From: Aldrovandia affinis
Taxonomy: Eukaryota > Chordata > Actinopteri > Notacanthiformes > Halosauridae
Direction of reading: 5' to 3'
NCBI GenBank assembly: GCA_029706075.1
Contig: JAINUG010000196.1
Coordinates: 1,459,001 to 1,523,000 of the forward strand
Length of the DNA stretch: 64,000 nt
This document shows, piece after piece, positions 57,651 through 64,000 of this stretch (the first letter of the stretch is position 1; each line of letters begins with the position of its first letter). The notes beneath the pieces were generated by a model. The model had not been told where the DNA came from. It ran no database searches and worked only from the letters and a program-made list of their open reading frames with translations. The translations under genes were made by a program, and so were the position numbers.

Positions 57651-60600
57651 GAACTTTTTTTATTTGGCATTTGTTTTCTTTCAAAAAGAATTATGTTTAA
57701 AAAAAAAAAAAGCAAGCATCACATAATTTACATACATTTGCAACATTACAAAGGAACCATTTTTGTTTTTCCAAAATATTTAAACATTAATGCACACGTA
57801 CCTATGGTCCAAAGAGCCAACGCAAATATATGTTTATTGATCGGGGTAGTAGAGGGAGCTGTATGAACTATTTATAGGAGAAAAAGGAAAACTTTTTAAA
57901 CCCTAAATATGCAGTTTCTCTCACCACCTTTCCCTGCAGGTATTTGTTTTTTTATTCTTTCTCAACTGATCGACAAAATAAGCAAGTTACTGGTGCTCAA
58001 TGTTAAAAAGCACCTTGTGTTCTTCTAAGAGAAAATAAAACCCATGGAATGTGGTTGGCCTTCACCAGGCATGGTGCGGTCAACTAAACACTCTCACTTT
58101 CATATGTTCAAAAGACCTCTTTGTCCCCCTTGCAGAAACAAACTTAATTTAAACCTAACCTTAGAAACACACATTAAAAGGACACCTCTGAACGTAAACT
58201 ACTGACAGTGTTTAGCTGTACAAGAGTCTCTTGCAAGGCCCCATCCAGAGGGCCACAGACTCATAGATGACTTGATTACCATGTCTCGATTAGGCTTTCC
58301 CATTTCCATGCATAGGGCTCACCCCTAATATAATGCGATTTATCCCAATACATGGAATGGGTCATGTTAAATTTAGCTTAAGCTTACTCAACACGTTCAT
58401 GAGCATGGCATTACCGAGACGGTAATCATGAAACCCGAGAAACAAATGCATGAACATTTTTCGTTATAACTGTTACGTAAACGTTGCTGACTGCGATTAA
58501 GGGTCGCAAGTGTTATTTTGGTTCAAAAACTTGTTTTGGAGGCATAAAGGGAAATGACAGTTTGGATGTATGTCAGACAGTACCCTTTCCTGTGGTGAGA
58601 TTAAATGTGTTAGGGCCGAAACACAAACACAGTAACAAAATTCCATTTCTAAAACTTTCATCCGAACAAAGACAATTATATTTAATGACTATTAATGTAC
58701 ACTAACTCTAGGTCTCTTCTTTGACCGTTCACACATTTACATCTTAATGTACAATGAATTGTTTTCTGTTGCAAAGCATTGGGCAATGTCTAATCAGCCA
58801 GAGCTTCATTAATATCTGCATCCGAGGCTCGAGCCTACAGACACTCAACCTGGACGTTTTATACACAAATAATCCCAGTATACCATCACTTTATCACCCA
58901 GGCATTTGGAGAACGCTATGCCTTTATCAAATACAAACATGAATTACACTTAACAAAGGAAACTTAAAGACTTCAGTGCGACAAACACTTTCATGAGAGT
59001 AATAACAAATTCAAATGGAAATTTCCCACTCCACCTTTGAATAGGTTAAAATAAAAACAATAAAAAGAATTCAGGGGAAAATATGCATCTACAACTGAAG
59101 ACCAAAGCTCTGTTTTTGTCTGTTTTACACTAAATACAACTCACAAACAGTATGAAAGCTTGACAGTAGTTCACAAAGAAGGCAAAAAAAAATCCTATGA
59201 GTTATTACTGTTATTTGGATCCAGTGCTGTGTCCCCATTTGCTATGCACTGCAGCACACTCGTGTGTAGGAACTGCCTCCCACCCAAATCACAACGGCAA
59301 ATAGAGGTAAAAATCGGTACCGCCCATGTTTTTGTGTTCTCTCCAGTGATAAGGCAGCCTGTGGGACACAGAGTCACCTGGAAGGGATGGTGGACAGGTG
59401 ATCAGGCACCGTTTGTGGGATACATATGGCTTCATCTCTCCGCTCCAGAAACGAGAGCGGTGGAACCTAAGTGACCCCTGTAACACCGTCCTTCCAAACT
59501 TGGGCTCCCCCCCTCTGTGCTTTGGCTGAAAAGGAGGTGCTTGAACAGACGTCTAGAGAGGATCTGGATTCTCATTAACAACCTGCACCTCTCTCATCAC
59601 AAATCCACACAGACGCTCAAGACATGGTTCACATTTAAACTAACAGCGTACAGTGTATTGTTCATCAACAGCAGACCTATGCACTCTTACCCCAGCTCAT
59701 GAGGCAAAGCAAACCTATATATGTATCATTTCCGGGAAACAAAATGTCACATGAGGGACCACAAACGATGAAGCAAGCACTGAGGCTTTCGGATATGCTA
59801 TTGAGCAACAGCAGTAACGGGAACACGAGCTTGCTAGGACCCTGCTGTACTCTGGAACATAAGTGACAACTCTGTAGAGCAGGGTTCCTCAAATCACGGT
59901 CCTCATGGGACGAGCACTGCTGTTTTTCCACCTTTCCTTTACCTGGGAGTCAGGTGTGAAGACACTCTGGCCAATCAATTGCATTAATTGTTCAATTAAC
60001 TGCCTGAGAGAAAGGAAATTTGAACCAAATTTGGATTTGTGGGCCAGATTTGAGGAGCCCTGCCGTAGAGAGTGGGGGTTAGTGGGGGAGTGGCCCTCCT
60101 ACGGTTTCAGTGTAGAGACCATGTCAGAGCCGGGGGGGTAACAGCAGGTATGATTCTGAGTTAAAGGGTCAGGCCCTGATTACCCCCATCTGCCAGGAGC
60201 TCCCCCTCAACCAATCAAAAAGCAAAAACAGAAAAAAGTCCCAACCACCAGATGCACAGAACCAAAAAGCACGACCGTATACAAACTCAAAACAGCGGTT
60301 CTGACCAATGTGTTTCTGAAATCAGAAAGGGATTCTGGAAGGTTAATCTTAAATAACTAAATATATATATATATATAAAATATATACACTTTTAGAGAGG
60401 ACAGTAGTAAAGGGCAGATTATCTTACACTTGAGATGGCAAAAAAACTGTTTCTGAGGGAAATCGGTACCAAAAGAAATGCCGTTTTAAGAGCAAAACAA
60501 AAAGTCATGACATTCTCTGTCCAGAAATACAGCCGAAAAAAAACCTAAACAAAACAAAAAAATCCCCGAATAAGAATTGAAAAAGACGTCATGCTGGAGC

Positions 60601-60794
60601 CGTTATCTAATAGCATTTGGACAGGTTCTTAAACACTGGAAAACAAAGAGTAAAGAGTCTTCTCCTTAGGCATGGTTGGTCACTGTACAGGCCCTCAGGG
60701 CGGGGCCCCCGAGCATTGGGGTGGGGCAAAGGGGAGCTGAGCAGGCCAGGGGGGTTTGGGGAGGGGCTTCTTCGGGGCTCTGCTGTTCGCCCCC
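57651..60794 (-). other. mcam: Candidate mcam 3' UTR and spacer
   Basis: AT-rich sequence downstream of the mcam stop, with no recognised exon on either strand. TTTATT at 57951-57956 (AATAAA on the minus strand) is one possible poly(A) signal, but the true 3' UTR may be shorter. Confidence 0.35.
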
Positions 60795-60824
60795 TCAGTC
60801 CCGCAGGTCGATGCACTTCTCACT
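60795..60824 (-). CDS. mcam: mcam last exon
   Basis: Ten codons: SEKCIDLRD and TGA (60795-60797). The acceptor is AAG, after ctcttttccctggagtaaag. The human end is GEKYIDLRH; here cysteine (TGC) stands in place of tyrosine. Confidence 0.85.
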   Translation of the reverse strand, partial: SEKCIDLRD

Positions 60825-61680
60825 CTTTACTCCAGGGAAAAGAGTGGAGTGGGGGAGAAAAGACAGCAACAAACAAATGTAAACACAGTGTATATTGGCC
60901 AATGTAAAAATGCACCTGCACAACGGGTTTTATAGCCTGTAATTCAGTTCAGCATCCTAGTGAAGCTGCCTGCTGAGCAATCGCTAACAATCATCCCGCT
61001 GCGCCACCTGAATTATCTCAATTAGCCATTTAATTATTTGTAATTATGTGCAGTTGCAAATCCATGGGGTGGATGGTGCTCATGGCTATTAACACTTTTA
61101 TTCAGCAGGACTGGTCGCCAAAAATTCAGTGCTTGTAGTACACTCTGTTTAATGTCTTTGGTCCAGTTTCTGTGACAATAAAATAAGTGTAATGAACATT
61201 ATAATTCTTAAGCAGACTATCAGTTTGTGATTTGCATCAAAACAACAGGGAGTAAAGTGCTACAGTAAGGAGATGAAACACCCCTGTCATGACTCTAGAG
61301 ACTGCTGTCTTGTGACCCCGGGTTTCCATAGTTACCTGGTCATTATGGGCCTTCTTGTCACCATTCACTCCCTTTAGAAGGACCGCCCCTTCAGTCTTGT
61401 CCGACTTCATCTCCACAACAATGTCATCTTTACTAGTCTTCTCCTTAGTGCTGTCCACAGACATAGATATGAAATAGATCATAAGACTCAACTCATCAAG
61501 GTTATGACATTTGTTTTGAAAAAAATACATAAAAATGTACTCAATACACTAACATCTCCTGTTTGCCAGATCGTCCACAGGGAATTTTTCCCTTCTTGTA
61601 CAGGAAGTAGAGCACACTGCCCAGGATAGCCAGGAGAAGGATGCAGACAATGATGACAACGATGATCACTCCACTGCCCT
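60795..61680 (-). CDS. mcam: MCAM/CD146, last three coding exons (partial gene)
   Basis: Join of 61554-61680, 61336-61450 and 60795-60824 on the minus strand; phases agree. It encodes the single transmembrane helix (GVIIVVIIVCILLLAILGSV then LYFLYKKGK), the membrane-proximal CGRSGKQEI and a tail with DDIVVEMKSDKT, VNGDKKAHNDQ and CIDLRD. Human MCAM has GVVIVAVIVCILVLAVLGAV, LYFLYKKGKLPC, SGKQEI, LVVEVKSDKL and YIDLRH at the same places. Mcam is an immunoglobulin-superfamily adhesion molecule of endothelium and other cells. Its five Ig domains must be encoded beyond 64000; no Ig exon was found between 61681 and the edge. It is tail-to-tail with cbl, as in human 11q23.3. Confidence 0.93.
61336..61450 (-). 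CDS. mcam: mcam penultimate exon (cytoplasmic tail)
   Basis: Acceptor tatgtctgtggacag, donor CAG|GTAACT. It encodes TKEKTSKDDIVVEMKSDKTE, then GAVLLKGVNGDKKAHNDQ, homologous to human VVEVKSDKLPEEMGLLQG. Confidence 0.9.
61554..61680 (-). CDS. mcam: mcam transmembrane exon
   Basis: Acceptor cccctttctccaccag, entered in phase 1; donor GAGAT|GTTAGT. It encodes GSGVIIVVIIVCILLLAILG, then SVLYFLYKKGKIPCGRSGKQ, the most conserved part of MCAM. Confidence 0.95.
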
Positions 61681-63084
61681 CTGGTGGAGAAAGGGGGGGA
61701 AAGCAGCCACAGTTCAATGCCAATGTTACCAGATGCACCATCCGGAACACACAGCACGTTCGTATTGTGAGATTAAATTGTTTTTGAAAGGATTCAGCCA
61801 TATATGGGATTACGAAGAAGCATGGTAGGGTACACATGCTACACCTTTTAACATTCACAAAGCCTGGAATGTGACAAGCGTGACTAGCCTGGTGTGTGAA
61901 AAGGTTTTTGCTGCTCAAAAAGACCAGAATGTTCCTCTTCAGTGTTTAAGACTGTGAAAAACATCTTAAACACTGCAGAGGACAGAATAGGTATTCAGAG
62001 AAAGCCAGGCTTTGTTTTAGAACATACTCACCCTCAGTATTGTTATTGACTATTTTTTATTTTCAGTAGGTGTGTCAATCATGACTTGGTGGAAAATGAG
62101 TGCAGCTCTAAGTATGTTTGTGCTGTGTCACGCGGCCCTCTTTGAAGCATCTCATGAGCAGGTCATGTGGAAAAGAGATCTCTGTGCCCTCTCAGAGCAG
62201 GGGAGTGACTTATTTCCCAGAAGCCCCAACCAACCACTGAATTAAATGTATTGACATACATTTACATCTGTGCATTTCCCAAAATGCACTGCAGTTACAC
62301 ACCTCTTGAGGATAGAGCTTATGTGAAGTATTGTTACGATAAAATATGTATTTTTAAATAATAGTAATGACTGGGTTAATTAAAGCCAATATGAAAAGAG
62401 GTTGGAGTAAAAGCCACACCCACACACAGCCGCATTGGAGAACCCACTAGATAAGACTCTATCGATCAGAGAAGACAGAGAGGCGACCTGGTGACTAATC
62501 TTTGTTGCCAGCTGCTCTCTACAGATGGAATGTAAAAATGAAGATGTCAGGGAAGAGCAATTCCTTCCATTCTGTACCTCTCCCTCCCTCACTCTGTCAT
62601 TCTCTCTCTCGCTCTGTCTCACTCACTCATTTCTTCTCTCTGTAGACTGCTCCCTACTCCCTACCTGACACACACCACTCTCCCCCAGCATCGCAGCAGT
62701 GCTGTAAGAGGGTGGGGTGTCTGTGTTGAGTGTATTTGTGTGCTTCAGACAGAGATCTGAGACTGAGGCAGAGGCGCAGTACAGGTCAACTGAAAAGGAG
62801 AACTCCAGTGTGGCAGAAGAGAGGTGGCGCTGTTGGAGAGGCGCTTCGATGCCAGCGTCAATCCAGCCGCACCAAAAAAGCCCCAACTAAGTTCCAACGG
62901 GAGGGTTTTTGCATTCAAATGCAATGAAGGCTCACATCTGGGTTTCCTGTGAATCTTACAGAATTCATTCACAATTATACTAGCTCATTTAGTCTGTATT
63001 TCTTTAGAAGGAATAATACAACTATTCTAATCCATTCAAATGTCTGCCAGATATACTAGATCTGGACAGTACTAGACAAATATA
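61681..63084 (-). other. mcam: mcam intron sequence, no exon recognised
   Basis: Contains a CT-rich run near 62578-62640. Open frames here lack homology and splice support. Confidence 0.5.
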
Positions 63085-63621
63085 CTATTCTGTGAAATAG
63101 TCAAACCAAATTTCAATAACACGTATTGAATACACATGAATTTTGAATGCAAAAAGCCCCCCAAGTAAAGAATCCCTCAGGGTGGTTCGGGCAACAGCCA
63201 GAGCAGTGAGGAGAGGGGACCTGGCATGCTTTGGACAGGACAGAGAGAGGTGGGGCAGGGGTACACACCTTTTTGGACTTTCCTTGGAGGCGTCACTCTT
63301 ACTGTGACTAGGACAAACCAGAGGGACACGGTTATCTGGACTGAATCGGACCCTGCGTCCTCGTACCCGGGTTTGTGACACCTCGCCATGGAAACTGGAG
63401 CCACCACGAGACCTTTCATATTTGCTATTTGAATTGTAGCCTTCTGATACATCGCTACAGTGCAGTGGCCTATTTGGTTTCGTATCGGCTGAAATGCTAT
63501 TAGATTGCTGCTCCAGAGAAACCTGAAATAATGTTTGTGGTGAACTACAGCTCCCAACATACAATACCGAATCCTGCAATTCATGACTAACAACAATCAG
63601 CTCACTGGAGGAAGGGCACAT
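63085..63621 (-). other. Unexplained 178-codon open frame
   Basis: An uninterrupted minus-strand frame, rich in Ser, Arg and Lys, with the segment GRRVRFSPDNRV. An exon-like core (63268-63522) lies between an acceptor-like tttcag and a donor AAAAAG|GTGTGT. It has no recognised homology and does not look like MCAM. It could be chance, a transposon piece or a small gene within mcam. Confidence 0.2.
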
Positions 63622-64000
63622 GTTTCGGTGAGAAATTGTGGAATGGCAGCAAAAATCCTGCTTTGTGCCTGCTCTGCTCCATGAGTCCGAGCCAGCTTGA
63701 TGTTACAACCCTACAGAGTCACTTGTAAATGTTGGAAACTGTAGATTCGTTCAAGAGAGTGCAATTACAAATGTCCTTCTACCCTTTAAAAAAAAAAAAA
63801 AATGTCAGCAAAAATTCCAGCAATTACCCATTTCTCCCAACATTAAAATGTGCGTTTTATTTCAGGAACGATTACATTTGCACATAAGTATTGATGAAAT
63901 TAATGGAGAAAGAGAGGGGCAATGGTCTATTTCCTGACCAGAATACAGATCCACCTCCTGGAGAGGAGGGCTAGCAACCTAACAGATCCAATCCATTCAG

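Noticed and set aside
62623-62886. Minus-strand frame as a possible further mcam exon
   Set aside because: It lacks Ig-like cysteine and tryptophan patterns and fitting splice phases.

Overview
This is a stretch of vertebrate, almost certainly ray-finned fish, genomic DNA. It has split host genes with GT-AG introns and dense AC, TG, CT and TA microsatellites. It carries several Tc1/mariner and hAT elements, and tRNA-derived SINEs whose shared 3' tail (cgctttggataaaagcgtct, then TGTAA repeats) is known from fish L2-clade LINEs. The tail and head resemble the UnaSINE1/UnaL2 pair described from eels, so an early-branching teleost is plausible, but that is inference.

Layout. Bases 1767-4997 (minus) hold a complete five-exon uroplakin-2 gene (upk2, 178 aa). 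An isolated, well-formed terminal exon of unknown identity lies on the plus strand at 5751-5812. Bases 7080-11920 are a repeat block: a folded-back Tc1 fragment, then an old, broken Ty3/Gypsy LTR retrotransposon in minus orientation, itself invaded by SINEs. From 13731 to 49311 (plus) the window is filled by one host gene, cbl, the E3 ubiquitin ligase c-Cbl. It has 16 coding exons (about 908 aa) whose introns hold an intact Tc1-like transposon (36688-38287), a hAT remnant, an L1 fragment, SINEs, hAT-like MITEs, two minisatellites and long simple repeats. A long candidate cbl 3' UTR runs to about 56.5 kb and contains an internally deleted Tc1 element. At 60795-61680 (minus) are the last three coding exons of mcam (CD146), tail-to-tail with cbl as in human; the rest of mcam lies beyond the right edge.

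The host genes are not an operon and act separately. Upk2 is a single-pass membrane glycoprotein of the urothelial plaque. Cbl binds phosphotyrosine on activated receptors and ubiquitinates them. Mcam is an immunoglobulin-family adhesion receptor.

The points most worth checking are two one-base shortfalls in C runs of cbl coding exons (exons 11 and 16), a GC-AG intron in cbl, replacement of the tyrosine of the mcam C-terminal sorting motif by cysteine, the orphan exon near upk2, and the intact Tc1-like transposase. I found no convincing undescribed biological system.
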